The notes: generated from the letters alone by a model not told the origin. A DNA stretch of 64,000 nt from JANQOH01 sp965243325 (GCA_965243325.1 CBDEUQ010000003.1:2294001-2358000), one strand, 5' to 3'. Shown: positions 17,572-27,038, counted from the stretch's first letter. Program-made: numbers and translations.

Positions 17572-18615
17572 GGATCGGGTCCGGGGCAGGTTCTTGAGCA
17601 GTCTCTGACGGAGGGTGACGAACTCGGCCTGGCGGAGCGGCATGGTGCGCGGCACGGCATGGCGGAGCGCAAGCATCAGCCAGTAGGCGGCGGTGTGCAG
17701 GACCAGGCGGAACTGGTTGGCGAGCGGGCTCTGGCAGGAGGTGCGGTCGGAGGCGAGCTGGGCCTTGTGGAGCTTGATGAGGTTTTCCGCCTGTCCGCGG
17801 ACGCAGTAGACGTCTTCGTAGAGATGGCCCGGCTCGCCGGCGGGCGAGGTGACGATGTAGCGTGCGTCGAAGCCGCGCGGCGTCGCCTCGAGCCGGGCGA
17901 CGACGCGGCGTTTCCGGTTCCACGAGCGGGCGGCGTAATTGAAGTCGGCGAAGCCGCGCATCCGGTCGGCGCCGGCCTCGGCGCGGCGCACCTTGAGGTC
18001 GTCGCCGACCTCCCAGGCGAGGCCGTGCAGCGCCGCATTGCCGGCCAGCCCGAAGATGAAGTCGACGCCGTTGTCCTCGCACCAGTCCATCGCCTCGTGG
18101 CGGCCGTAATGGCCGTCCCCGCGGAAGGTCAGCCGGGTGCGCGGCCAGTGCCGGCGGATACGGCGGACAAGGTGCTTCAGCAGGGTGCGGACCTCGATCC
18201 CCGAGGGCGTCTTGCCGGGGCGCAGGAGGACCGCCACCGGCCTGCCGCTCTCGACATGGTAGACGTGCACCGGCAGAAAGCACCGGGTGTCGTAGTGGGT
18301 GTTGAACAGCGACAGTTGCTGGTGCCCGTGCACCGCGTCGCAGGTGTCGTCGATATCGAGCGTGATCGCTACCGGCGGCGTCGGGAAGGAGCGGCAGAAG
18401 AGGTCGACCAGGGCGGCCGTCAGGCGCCCCGCCTCGGTCCGCGAGGGCGCGTTCTCGAGCCGGCTCATGGTCGGTTGCGAACAGAGCTCAGGGCCGCTCT
18501 CCGGCGCCCGGCCGACGGCCAGCTTGAACAGCGGATCGGCGCGCAAGGCGTCGCAATCGTCGGCGTCTTCATAGCCGCAGGCGATCGCGAACATGCGGAA
18601 CCGCAGCATCGCCGG

Positions 18616-19175
18616 CAGCGTGTGACGATCACCCGGAGCTGCGCCGGCACGATATCCAGGCGCTCCGTGCGATCCTCGCCGATCCGCACCATTTCCCCGC
18701 AGCCGCAGGGGCAGAGCGTGCTCTCCGGCTCGATCACCTGCTCGATCCGGGGCAGGTGGTCCAGCAAATGACCGAGATTGCGCGCCGGGCGAGGCCGCTT
18801 CGGCGCGCGGGCTGGCGACGGATCTTCCGCCGCCGCCGCGGCCTCCACCTCTGCAGACGCGCCCTCAAGCTCCTCGAACGCCAGCTGGCGCTCGTCCGCC
18901 GACAGCTTCTCCGACCTCTTGCCATACAGCAGCCGGATTAGTTCCAGGTTCAGATGTTCCAGACGGCGGATGCGTTCGGCCTGCGCTTCGTTCTCACCCG
19001 CCAGACTGGCCTGCTCTTCCGTCAGCGCGTCGTTCGCAGCGGCAAGACAGGCCTTGTCCGCCGCCAACGTCTCGTTCTCGACGCGCAGCGTCTCCAGCAC
19101 CGCAAGCGCCTGCCTCGCGGCCACCGCCTGTTCGGGCGTCAGCGTGTCGAGGTCCATCTCCGCAAGCGCTGCCAT
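18616..19175 (-). pseudogene. IS66 transposase TnpC, N-terminal part only
   Basis: The N-terminal coiled coil and the zinc-finger region are visible (LIRLLYGKRSEKLSADERQLAFEELE; LCPCGCGEMVRIGEDRTERLDIVPAQLRVIVT). The reading frame then runs into IS1380 sequence at about 18615, so the catalytic domain is gone. No other part of tnpC is seen in the window. Confidence 0.85.
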
Positions 19176-19230
19176 GGCTCACCCGATAGCACAGTGTCGC
19201 GGAGCCGGGGGCCCCGATCCAACGGCTGAG

Positions 19231-19584
19231 TCACTCCGCCTCAGCCGGCGCCCGTACCGACAGCGCTCGCACGCGACGCCAGTCCAGGCCCGCGAACAAG
19301 GCCTCGAACTGCGCATGGTTCAGCGTCATCACCCCGTCGCGGATCGCCGGCCACACAAAGCCCTGCTCCTCCAGGCGCTTGTAGATCATCACCAGCCCGG
19401 TCCCGTCCCAAACAATCAGCTTCAGCCTGTCAGCTCGCCTCGATCGAAAGACGTATACCGTGCCCGTGAACGGGTCCCGCCGTAGCGCGCTCTTCACATG
19501 GGCGACAAGGCCGTCGTGTTGGCGGCGGAAGTCGACGGGCTTCGTCGCGACAACGATCCGCACCCGGTTCGACGGGAAGATCAT
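19231..19584 (-). CDS. tnpB: IS66 accessory protein TnpB
   Basis: 117 residues with the family pattern: VRIVVATKPVDFRRQHDGL, DPFTGTVYVFRSRRADRLKLIVWDGTGLVMIYKRLE and a C-terminal LDWRRV. TnpB is required with TnpA for IS66 transposition. It overlaps the TnpA stop by 4 bp. With tnpC truncated, the element cannot move on its own. Confidence 0.92.
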   Translation of the reverse strand: MIFPSNRVRIVVATKPVDFRRQHDGLVAHVKSALRRDPFTGTVYVFRSRRADRLKLIVWDGTGLVMIYKRLEEQGFVWPAIRDGVMTLNHAQFEALFAGLDWRRVRALSVRAPAEAE

Positions 19585-19967
19585 GACGACGCGTTCAGCG
19601 CAGAGACGATCTTCGCCAGCCGGACCGCCGGCACCGCCGCGTCCAGACGGACCGTAACCCGGTCCAGGACCACTTCCAGACGCTCGACGCCCGCCTCAGC
19701 GACAGAACTCTCCTCCGCCCGGACCACCAGCGGCGCAAACTCCACTTCCGCCGCAGGCAGAACCAGGCCGCCTTCCCGCGCCAGGCGGCGCCAGCCCGAC
19801 AACTGGGTCTCATGGATGCCGTATCTCCGCTCGACACCGCGCACCGTAGCCCCGGCCTCAAGCGTCTCCGCAACAATCCGCGCTTTCAGATCACACGGCC
19901 AGCGACGACGACCGCCTGACACCGGCAGCACTTCCACGCTCCTCAGAGTCAAAATTGAGGTCTGCAT
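19581..19967 (-). CDS. tnpA: IS66 accessory protein TnpA (helix-turn-helix)
   Basis: 128 residues containing RRRWPCDLKARIVAETLEAGATVRGVERRYGIHETQLSGWRR, a transposase_8-like helix-turn-helix, followed by a short C-terminal domain. It is first in the tnpA-tnpB-tnpC order of IS66 elements. Confidence 0.9.
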   Translation of the reverse strand: MQTSILTLRSVEVLPVSGGRRRWPCDLKARIVAETLEAGATVRGVERRYGIHETQLSGWRRLAREGGLVLPAAEVEFAPLVVRAEESSVAEAGVERLEVVLDRVTVRLDAAVPAVRLAKIVSALNASS

Positions 19968-20354
19968 TCAGACTCTTGCCCCCTGCTTGCATCGCAGACG
20001 TCAATCCCAAATCAGAACCTCAGTTGGAAGGTGCCCCGCTCGCCCCGTATGTGGACGCCCCCCTGGCGGCAAGCACGACTTCGAACGAAGGGCGGCATGT
20101 GGGTCAGGTACCGTCGTATGTCCGGCCTCTTGATGCAGCCCTTCTCGGCCGCGGGCCCGTATGGTGTTCGTGAGATCGGAGCCAAATCGCTTACGCGCGC
20201 TCGAAGGCACATCGGTGCGGACTGGTTTGTCCGATCCCGTCTCACTGACCGTTTGCCCCTACCTTGTTCGTCGTCCTGCCCGCACTCTGTTGGGACCGGC
20301 CGCGGCTCGTGCCCCGAGGTCCCGTGTTCGTGGTTCTCTCTTCCGGTTCCGGCC
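19968..20354. other. Gene-free stretch between IS66 and IS110
   Basis: About 390 bp with no credible gene. It should contain the outer end of IS66 and the downstream non-coding end of the IS110 element. The exact boundary cannot be set by eye. Confidence 0.4.
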
Positions 20355-21385
20355 CTATCCGGCGACGGCGCTCATCATCACCGGCGGACGATAGCTCTCC
20401 TTCTTCACCATCAGTGCCCAGATGGTGCGGGCCATCTTGTTCGCAAGCGCGACCGCGACCAACTTGACCGGCTGCTCCGCCAGCATCCGGCGGAGCCACG
20501 GGTCCGCGATCTCCTTGCGACGACGCGCGTGGCGGATCACCGCCATCGCTCCCAGAACGAGCAGGCGCCGCAGGTCCCGCTGCCCCATCTTGGTAATCCG
20601 CCCCAACTGCTGACGGCCGCCCGTCGACACCTCGCGCGGTGTCAGCCCTATCCATGCCGCAAAGTCACGTCCCCGGGCGAAGCTCTCCATCGGCGGCGCG
20701 AACGCGTGCACCGCCATCGCGCTGACCTCTCCCACCCCCGGAATCGTCATCAGGCGCCGCAGGTCATCTTGCTCCCTGACAAGAGACCGCATCTGCTGGT
20801 CGAGCTCGCCGATTTGTTCGTTCAACTGCGCAATCCGGTCGAACAACAATCCCGCGGTCGGGACGACCAGCTCGGGCAGCGTCTCCGCGCACTCGCCATA
20901 CGCCTGCCACAGGTGCTCGACATTGGCCACGCCGCGAGCCGCGACCAGACCGAATTCCGCGAGGTGACCACGCAACGCGTTGACCGTTTGCGTGCGCTGC
21001 TGCACCAGCAGGGCGCGGGTGCGGTACAGCATCGAGCGCGCCTGGGCCTGCTCCGTCTTCACCGCCACGAACCGCATCGTCGGGCGCTGGGCCGCCTCGA
21101 CGATCGCCGCCGCATCCCTCGCGTCGCTCTTCTGCCGACGCTTCACGAACGGCTTCACATACACCGGCGCGACCAAACGCACCTCGTGGCCGAGCTGTTG
21201 AATCTCCCGGCCCCAGTGATGGGCGCCTCCGCAGGTCTCCATCACCACCAGGCACGGCGGCTGCGAGGCGAGAAAATCAAGAACCTTCCCTCGTGAAAGC
21301 TTCCTGCGCAGAACCGGCGTTCCCTCGGCTGTGGCTCCATGAAGCTGGAAGCTTCTCTTCGAAATATCGATGCCGATGATGCTAA

Positions 21386-22580
21386 GGAAGGTCTGAACAA
21401 GGGCAGTTTTGCCGGGCGCGAGGTTTGTCGTGCTTTCCGATGGGTTGCCGAAACCTTCCTGCGGCTTGTTTTCACGTCGAAGGAAGGACAGTGCATTGGA
21501 AAGTCGATATCCGAGCCGACTGTTTCCTGCCACCGTGCGGCGGCCGCAGAGGGACCGGGCCCGCGTCAGGCGGTTGCGTAGCGCCCCGCAATGAGCAAAT
21601 TGGAAAACCCGAGCAGCAGGGCGATGCGCTGCGTGTTCTTCGCCAGCCCCCGGTAGCGCACCTTCGCGTAGCCGAAGTGGCGCTTCACATACAAGAACGG
21701 ATGTTCGACCTTCGCCCGCACCGACGCCTTGCGCTTCTCCGCCGCCGCCTCCGGTCCCTCCTTGTCCAGCCGCCGGCGTTTGCCGGCCTTCATCGCCACC
21801 TCCCAGTCCACCGGGGCGTCCCGGTTCTCTTCGCGCTTGCCCACACCCTGGTAGCCCGCGTCGCCCCACACCCGATCCTCGCCGCCGTGCAACAGCGTGT
21901 GCGCCGTGGCCACGTCCGATGTGTTCGCCGGCGTCGTCTCCAGGCTGTGCGCAAGGCCCGAGCCCGCGTCCACTCCGATATGCGCCTTCATCCCGAAGTA
22001 CCACTGGTTGCCCTTCTTCGTCTGGCGCATCTCCGGATCCCGTTCGCCCTTCGCGTTCTTCGTCGACGACGCCGCGGTGATGATGCTCGCGTCCACGATC
22101 GTCCCCGTCTTCAACCGGTGCCCGAGCGAGGCCAGGTGCGCGTTGATCTCCGCAAACAGCGCTTCGCCCAGACCGTGCTTCTCCAGCAGGTGGCGGAAGT
22201 TCAGGATCGTCGTCTCGTCAGGAAGCGGTCCCGACAGCCGCAACCCGACGAAGCGCCGCACCGACTCCACTTCGTAAAGCAGGTCCTCCATGCCAGGGTC
22301 GCTCAGGTTGTAGAACAACTGCACGCAGTGCACCCTCAGCATCACCGAAAGCGGGTACGGCCGGCGACCGCGTCCGGCCTGCGGATAGAACGGCTCGATC
22401 CGCTCTTCCAGACGCCGCCACGGAACCAGTCCGTCCATCTTCTCCAGAAACAGATCACGCCGAGTGCGGCGCTTCTTCGAGTCGTGCTCAAGTTCCGAAA
22501 AACTCGCCTGTTCCATCCCTGACCCACCGCGCCGAATGCCTTGCATCAATTATAACATCACCGACTTGTTCAGACCTTCC
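21386..22580 (-). mobile_element. IS5-family insertion sequence, 1195 bp
   Basis: Perfect 16-bp terminal inverted repeats, GGAAGGTCTGAACAAG (21386-21401) and its complement (22565-22580), are flanked by CTAA at 21382-21385 and 22581-22584, the CTAR target duplication of IS5. It sits in the IS110 gene. Confidence 0.95.
21566..22516 (-). CDS. IS5-family transposase
   Basis: 316 residues starting MEQASFSELEHDSKKRRTRR. The DDE domain shows GTIVDASIITAASSTKN (first D), WGDAGYQG (second D) and RKASVRAKVEHPFLYVKRHFGYAKVRYRG with the catalytic E and the Y-(2)-R region. The frame is complete. An alternative start a few codons upstream (22546) exists, but this one matches the family N-terminus. Confidence 0.93.
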   Translation of the reverse strand: MEQASFSELEHDSKKRRTRRDLFLEKMDGLVPWRRLEERIEPFYPQAGRGRRPYPLSVMLRVHCVQLFYNLSDPGMEDLLYEVESVRRFVGLRLSGPLPDETTILNFRHLLEKHGLGEALFAEINAHLASLGHRLKTGTIVDASIITAASSTKNAKGERDPEMRQTKKGNQWYFGMKAHIGVDAGSGLAHSLETTPANTSDVATAHTLLHGGEDRVWGDAGYQGVGKREENRDAPVDWEVAMKAGKRRRLDKEGPEAAAEKRKASVRAKVEHPFLYVKRHFGYAKVRYRGLAKNTQRIALLLGFSNLLIAGRYATA

Positions 22581-22614
22581 CTAACGTTGCTCACGGACGT
22601 TCCCCTTATCCCCT

Positions 22615-22635
22615 GAACGCACACCGCGTGCGTTC
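22615..22635. other. Perfect hairpin upstream of the IS110 transposase start
   Basis: GAACGCAC (22615-22622) pairs with GTGCGTTC (22628-22635) around ACCGC, 21 bp upstream of the IS110 GTG. It may be part of the non-coding end of IS110, where some members encode their guide RNA. Confidence 0.35.
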
Positions 22636-23572
22636 TCTCCTTGGCGCATCGTGACGCCGTGGGAAGGGGGGCGTCCACTCCATCGCTTACGCACGTCTCG
22701 TTATCTGACCCGTATCAAGTAAATCACAGATGTCGCGAGCGGCTCTATCAAAACTGAATGTTCATGCCGTCCAGCAGATTGTGTTTGAACCGTGTCAACA
22801 CTTGCATTGAGTGTGTCTATTCCTGCAAAACTGCCATCATCAAGACTTCGATCGTACCAAGGCTTTGGCATCCCATGAGCGTGTTCACCCGAAGATGTAG
22901 TTCTAGCTGTATTTGATCCGCTTCGAATGTTGGCGTCCTTGCCGCCTTTCAAGAACATATCGATCAAGTTTGGAGTTTTCATGCCTTGAAACTCGGGCGA
23001 AGCTACTTTGGATGTAATGTCGCGACCATCACAGATTTCCCATCCAAAGTCCTTCAATGACTCGGCAATCTCCCATTCTCCGACAAAAGGCAATATCATT
23101 CCGGGGTGTATGAGCGAGAGCTTCCTCACTTCGCCCAGCACTAGAAGGCTTGCGGCTTTTGCGGCTGCGTCGACCCCTTCCTCTTCCGTGTCAAGTTGCT
23201 GAATGGCATCTTCAATAAGTTTACTGGTTCGTGATTTCAGATCGTTCTCAGCCTCAGAAATCGCTATACTTGCCTGTTGTTCAAGCTCGATTTTGGCATC
23301 ATCGACTTGCCTCTTAATATTTAACAGAATTCGCTTTGAAAATTTTTCATCAAGCTGATCCACGATGCTGTATTCAATAACTTTAGCGTCAATTTGTTTA
23401 GGAATCGTCTTTCCAAAGAACCACGCTGCGGCTATTGACGCAACAACCAATATAGAAATAAACCCGCCAACGAGCCAACGTTGCTGAGATTGCAGGAAGT
23501 TCCGGTGTCGTTCCAGCTGCTGGGCTAAATTCACGTTTTGCTGGTTGAGCGTACTCGCTACTTCTGCACGAA

Positions 23573-24655
23573 CTAGTGGATTGATTCCAACGTTTGGAAC
23601 CCTCGGTTTCTGGCGGCGATGATGTCGTCGGGGTCCGCGATCCAGACGAAGGGCTTTGCCTCTGTCCGGTTGTGCTCGTCGATGAAGCGCTGGATGGCGT
23701 CGCGGAGTTCGTCGACGGAGCGGAACACGCCGTGCTTGAGCCGCCGGCGCGTCAGCTTGGCGAAGAAGCCTTCGACGGCGTTGAGCCACGAGCACGAGGT
23801 CGGGGTGAAGTGGAAGGTCCAGCGCGGATGCTTCTCGAGCCATGCCCGGACCGCCTTGTGCTTGTGGGCGGAGTAGTTGTCGAGGATGGCATGGATCGGC
23901 GTCCCGGCGGCGACCGTGCGTTCGATGCGTTCGAGGAAGCGCACGAACTCCTCGTGCCGGTGACGGGCGCTGTGCTGCGAGATCACCGTCCCCTCGAGCA
24001 CATCAAGGGCGGCGAACAGCGTCGTCGTGCCGTGTCGCTTGTAGTCGTGGGTCATGGTGGCACCGCGCCCTTTCTTCAACGGCAGCCCGGGCTGCGTGCG
24101 GTCGAGTGCCTGGATCTGCGACTTTTCGTCGATCGACAGCACCGCCGCATGCGCCGGCGGCTCCACGTACAGGCCGACGATGTCGCGCACCTTGTCGACG
24201 AAGGCCGGATCGGTCGACAGCTTGAACTGACGCCAGCGGTGCGGCGCGAGACCGTGCGCCTGCCAGATCGTGCGCACCGTCGAGGCGGCCACGCCCGCGG
24301 CCTTCGCCATCGCCCGCAGTGTCCAGTGCGTCGCCTCGCCCGCCGGCGGCGTCTGCGTCAGGCGTACGATCGTCGCAACCCGTGCAGGCGACAAAGGCTT
24401 CCGGCCGGGAGGCCGTGTCTTGTCCCGCAGAAGCCCGTCGACGCCCTCTTCCATGAAGCGTTCCTGCCAGCGCCAGACGCACGTCTTCGACTTCCCCGTC
24501 GCCGCCATGATCGCCATCGTCCCCAGACCGTCGGCGCTGGCCAGGACGATCCGCGCCCGCCACACGTGCTTCTGCGCGCTGTTGCGATCCTCAACGATCG
24601 CACGCAAGCGGTCGCGATCCTCCACCGAAACCGTGAACGAAACTCCCCGACGCAT
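23573..24655 (-). CDS. IS630-family transposase, copy 1
   Basis: 360 residues. An N-terminal helix-turn-helix region (GTMAIMAATGKSKTCVWRWQERF) precedes a DDE domain with VLSIDEKSQIQALDRTQPGLP, HAILDNYSAHKH and TSCSWLNAVEGFFAKLTRRRL. The TAG stop codon is completed by the duplicated target TA. The frame is intact. Confidence 0.93.
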   Translation of the reverse strand: MRRGVSFTVSVEDRDRLRAIVEDRNSAQKHVWRARIVLASADGLGTMAIMAATGKSKTCVWRWQERFMEEGVDGLLRDKTRPPGRKPLSPARVATIVRLTQTPPAGEATHWTLRAMAKAAGVAASTVRTIWQAHGLAPHRWRQFKLSTDPAFVDKVRDIVGLYVEPPAHAAVLSIDEKSQIQALDRTQPGLPLKKGRGATMTHDYKRHGTTTLFAALDVLEGTVISQHSARHRHEEFVRFLERIERTVAAGTPIHAILDNYSAHKHKAVRAWLEKHPRWTFHFTPTSCSWLNAVEGFFAKLTRRRLKHGVFRSVDELRDAIQRFIDEHNRTEAKPFVWIADPDDIIAARNRGFQTLESIH

Positions 24656-24722
24656 CGCAACCGTCCCATGACAGATCGAACAAGGGAAACAATAAAGGAC
24701 TCTTCCGTCAAATACAATCCAC
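23576..24722 (-). mobile_element. IS630-family insertion sequence copy 1, 1147 bp
   Basis: GTGGATTGATTCCAACG at the left end and CGTCAAATACAATCCAC at the right end form the terminal inverted repeats, and each is flanked by TA (23574-23575, 24723-24724), the IS630 target duplication. Removing it restores the collar-protein frame exactly. Confidence 0.92.
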
Positions 24723-24779
24723 TAGGTCGCGATCTTCTGGATTTAGTGCCATAGCTCTTTTTCCCTTAAGGTCACTCAG

Positions 24780-24805
24780 ACCATGCCTATCCGGTTAGGC
24801 ATGGT
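24780..24805. other. Perfect 10-bp hairpin upstream of the collar-protein gene
   Basis: ACCATGCCTA (24780-24789) pairs fully with TAGGCATGGT (24796-24805) around a 6-nt loop. It lies about 28 bp upstream of ATG 24752 on the minus strand, so it may be an operator or a leader structure for that gene, or a terminator of whatever lay upstream before IS630 copy 2 arrived. Confidence 0.45.
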
Positions 24806-24847
24806 TCGCTGATTGAACGTGAAGCTGCATAGAGCCAAGTTGACAGT

Positions 24848-25957
24848 CTAGACATTGATTCCAACGTTTGGAACCCTCGTTTTCGTGCGGCGATGATGTC
24901 CTCGGGCCACATCGGCGGCCCAGAAGAACGGTCTGGCGTCGGCAGCGTTGTGCTCGGCGATGAACCGGTGAATGGCGTCGCGGAGTTCGCGGACCGAGCG
25001 GAAGACGCCGTGCTTGAGCCGCCGGCGCGTCAGCTTGGCGAAGAAGCCCTCGACCGCGTTGAGCCACGAGCACGAGGTCGGGGTGAAGTGGAAGGTCCAG
25101 CGCGGGTGCTTCGCGAGCCAGGCCCGGACCCTGGCGTGTTTGTGCGTGGCGTAGTTGTCGAGGATGGCATGGATCGCGGTGCCGGCGGGGATCGTGCGTT
25201 CGATGCGGTCGAGAAACTTCAGGAATTCCTGATGGCGGTGGCGAGCGGCGTGCTGGCCGACAATGGTTCCCCCGGATCGGGTCCGGGGCAGGCTATCAAG
25301 GACATTCAGGGCCGCGAACAGCGTTGTGGTGCCGTGCCGCTTGTAGTCATGGGTCATGGTGGCGCAGCGCCCCTTCTTCAGCGGCAGGCCGGGTTGTGTG
25401 CGGTCGAGAGCCTGGATCTGCGTCTTCTCGTCGATCGACAGCACCACGGCATGCGCCGGCGGCGCCACGTAGAGGCCGACAATGTCGGTCAGCTTGTCGG
25501 CGAAGGCAGGGTCGTTCGAGAGCTTGAACCGCCGCCAGCGATGCGGTGCCAGACCGTGCGCCTGCCAGATCGTCCGCACCGTCGAGGCGGCGACGCCCGC
25601 GACCTTCGCCATCGCCCGCAGCGTCCAGTGCGTTGCCTCCCCGGGCGGCGGGGTGTGGGTCAACCGCACGATCTCCGCCACCTGCTCGGGCGCAATCGGC
25701 GCCTTTCCGGGCGGCCGTGTCTTGTCGCGGAGAAGACCGTCCACGCCTTCGCGCATGAAGCGTTCCTGCCAGCGCCAGACGCAGGTCTTCGACTTGCCGG
25801 TCTCCGTCATGATCGCCGTCGTGCCCAGACCCGCGGCGCTGAGCAGGATGATGTGCGCCCGCCACACGTGCTTCTGAGGGCTGTTCCCATCGGACATCAC
25901 CTCCCGCAGGCGCCGACGGTCCGCCGCCGATACCGTGAAAGAGACACCTTTACGCAT
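24848..25957 (-). pseudogene. IS630-family transposase copy 2, with in-frame insertion and C-terminal frameshift
   Basis: Clearly homologous to copy 1 along its length (VLSIDEKTQIQALDRTQPGLP, HAILDNYATHKH, SCSWLNAVEGFFAKL). Between VLD and GTIVGQHA it carries eight extra residues, SLPRTRSG. Near the end, after FWAAD, a small insertion shifts the frame, so the last ~20 residues (VARGHHRRTKTRVPN) no longer match the copy-1 ending DDIIAARNRGFQTLES. Probably inactive. Confidence 0.8.
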
Positions 25958-26024
25958 GAGCCGCTGCCTCGTCGTCGTCCGAAAACAGGAAACCTCTCGG
26001 ACTCTTCCGATAAAGTCAATCCAC
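24851..26024 (-). mobile_element. IS630-family insertion sequence copy 2, about 1174 bp, decayed
   Basis: The right end reads CAATCCAC as in copy 1; the left end is GACATTGATTCCAACG after a TA, with two or three changes from copy 1, and no TA follows the right end. It is longer than copy 1 mainly because of a 24-bp palindromic insertion in the transposase gene. Confidence 0.75.
25271..25294 (-). repeat. 24-bp palindromic repeat inserted in frame in IS630 copy 2
   Basis: The core CCCCGGA-TCGGG-TCCGGGG (25270-25288) forms a perfect 7-bp stem with a 5-nt loop. On the minus strand it encodes SLPRTRSG. The same unit lies in the IS1380 gene (split by IS4 into 16118-16130 and 17572-17592). It resembles the GC-rich REP-like palindromes common in alphaproteobacteria. 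Confidence 0.75.
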
Positions 26025-26190
26025 TGATATGGATTGACCTTTCAACTGATGCACGAACGCCTTCTATTGACGTCTCCTTTCGCGCTGGCGGCAACGCGAC
26101 GTGGGCGGCTTGCTGCGACGGTGGATCCTTCTGATATCCGTGGGTTGGTTACCACCATACTTCACTTCGTCGCGGAGCTGCCTCTCTCTA
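26025..26190. other. Short gene-free stretch between IS630 copy 2 and the IS427-type element
   Basis: I see no gene in these 166 bp. They probably belong to the older sequence into which the two elements inserted. Confidence 0.4.
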
Positions 26191-27035
26191 GGCTCAGGAC
26201 TCATAACCAGAAAATGACGGTTGCGGCGATGCAGATGGCGCTGAAGAAGGTGGGCGCGCATCGGTCGTAGCGGGTGGCGATGCGGCGCCAGTCCTTGAGC
26301 CTTCCGAACATGCGTTCGATAAGGTTCCGCTGCTTGTAGAGTTCGGTGTCGTAGGCGACGGGTTTCTTGCGGCTGGCGCGGCCGGGGATGCAGGGTGTGA
26401 TGCCGCCGCGTCTGGCGAGGGCGCCGCGGAAGCGGTCGCTGTCATAGCCCTTGTCGCCGATCAGGGTGTCGGCGTCGGGCAGGACGGGGAGCACGGTAGC
26501 GGCGCCGCGATAATCGCTGACCTGGCCTTCGGTCAGCAACAGGATCAAGGGCTTGCCGTCTGCGTCGCAGACCGCGTGGAGCTTCGAGTTGAGCCCGCCC
26601 CGGGTGCGGCCGATACAGCGCGAAAGAGCCCCTTTTTGAGCAGACTGGCCGCGGTGCGGTGCGCCTTCAGGTGGGTCGCGTCGATCGACACCGTCGCGGT
26701 CGCCTCGCTCTCCGCAGCCAGAGCGGCGAAAATTCGGTCGAACACGCCGGCCCTGCTCCACCGCACGAAGCGATTGTAGAGCGTTTTGTGCGGGCCGTAG
26801 CAGGCCGGCGCATCGCGCCACATCAGACCCGAACGGATGACGTGGACGATGCCGCTGATGACCTTGCGGTCGTCGACCCGCGGGACGCCGCGCACCTTGT
26901 TCGGCAACAGCGGCTGAAGACGAGCGAACTGTGCGTCGGACAGCCAGAAATGATGGTCGGACATGGCACACCCTATATGTTGGGCTTGCGAACCGCGTCG
27001 CATACCATATCATAAGAATTTATGGGTCCTGAGCC
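26191..27035 (-). mobile_element. IS5-family (IS427-type) insertion sequence, 845 bp
   Basis: GGCTCAGGACTCATAA (26191-26206) and the complement of TTATGGGTCCTGAGCC (27020-27035) match at 15 of 16 positions. TA flanks both ends (26189-26190 and 27036-27037). Confidence 0.9.
26201..26964 (-). CDS. IS427-type transposase in two overlapping frames joined by -1 frameshift
   Basis: The first frame starts at 26964 (SDHHFWLSDAQFARLQPLLP) and runs through GIVHVIRSGLMWRDAP and VSIDATHLKAHRTAASLLKKG; alone it would end at 26545. The second frame, -1 relative to it, continues CIGRTRGGLNSKLHAVCDADG, LIGDKGYDSD, YKQRNLIERMFGRLKDWRRIATRYDR and ends at 26201. The frames meet at an A5G4 run (26629-26637, minus strand), the usual slippery site in this group, so the two-frame layout is normal and not decay. 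Together they supply D, D and E. Confidence 0.88.
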
Positions 27036-27038
27036 TAG

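Larger units (their letters stand above)
16001..18615 (-). pseudogene. IS1380-family transposase, 5'-truncated and interrupted by an IS4 element
   Basis: The DDE core is present from LRFRMFAIACGYEDADDCDALRADP through SQPTMSRLEN, LDIDDTCDAVHGHQQLSLFN, LRPGKTPSG, RGDGHYGR and RGQAENLIKLHK. About 70 N-terminal residues of a normal IS1380 transposase are missing; the gene begins at a junction with a broken IS66 tnpC. The C-terminus resumes beyond the IS4 element as VGARIVEKAARVRIHFASACPDASLFRLLAGR and ends at 16001. At the break the frame carries an extra NLPRTRSG, a 24-bp palindromic insertion that preceded the IS4 insertion. Confidence 0.85.
20355..22594 (-). pseudogene. IS110-family transposase interrupted after codon 4 by an IS5 element
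   Basis: Removing the IS5 element and one CTAA copy restores GTG-AGC-AAC-GTT-AGC followed by IIGIDISKRSF, giving 346 residues. The N-terminal DEDD RuvC-like domain (GIDISK, VVMETCGGAHHWGREI, KSDARDAAAIVEAA) and the C-terminal transposase_20 domain (LMTIPGVGEVSAMAV, FAAWIGLTP, QLGRITKMGQRDLRRLLVLGA) are present. In this family transposition is guided by a bridge RNA encoded in a non-coding end. Confidence 0.9.
22701..24752 (-). pseudogene. Membrane-anchored protein with phage tail-collar-like C-terminal domain, interrupted by IS630
   Basis: The gene starts at ATG 24752 (MALNPEDRD) after an AAGGGAAAAAG stretch, is broken by IS630 at a TA after about ten codons, and continues at 23575 as LVRAEVASTLNQQ. 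Without the insertion the frame is open to 22701. The product has a transmembrane helix (WLVGGFISILVVASIAAAWFFG), a long coiled coil (KIELEQQASIAISEAENDLKS), and a C-terminal domain with MILPFVGEW, WEICDG, TPNLIDMFLKGG, GEHAHG, GRHEHS and VIYLIRVR, as in tail-collar/receptor-binding fibres. Composition is AT-rich. Function is unknown. Confidence 0.8.

Noticed and set aside
26201..26964. IS427-type transposase as a broken gene
   Set aside because: Two overlapping frames with a -1 slip at an A5G4 run are the normal expression mode in this group, so this is not counted as decay.
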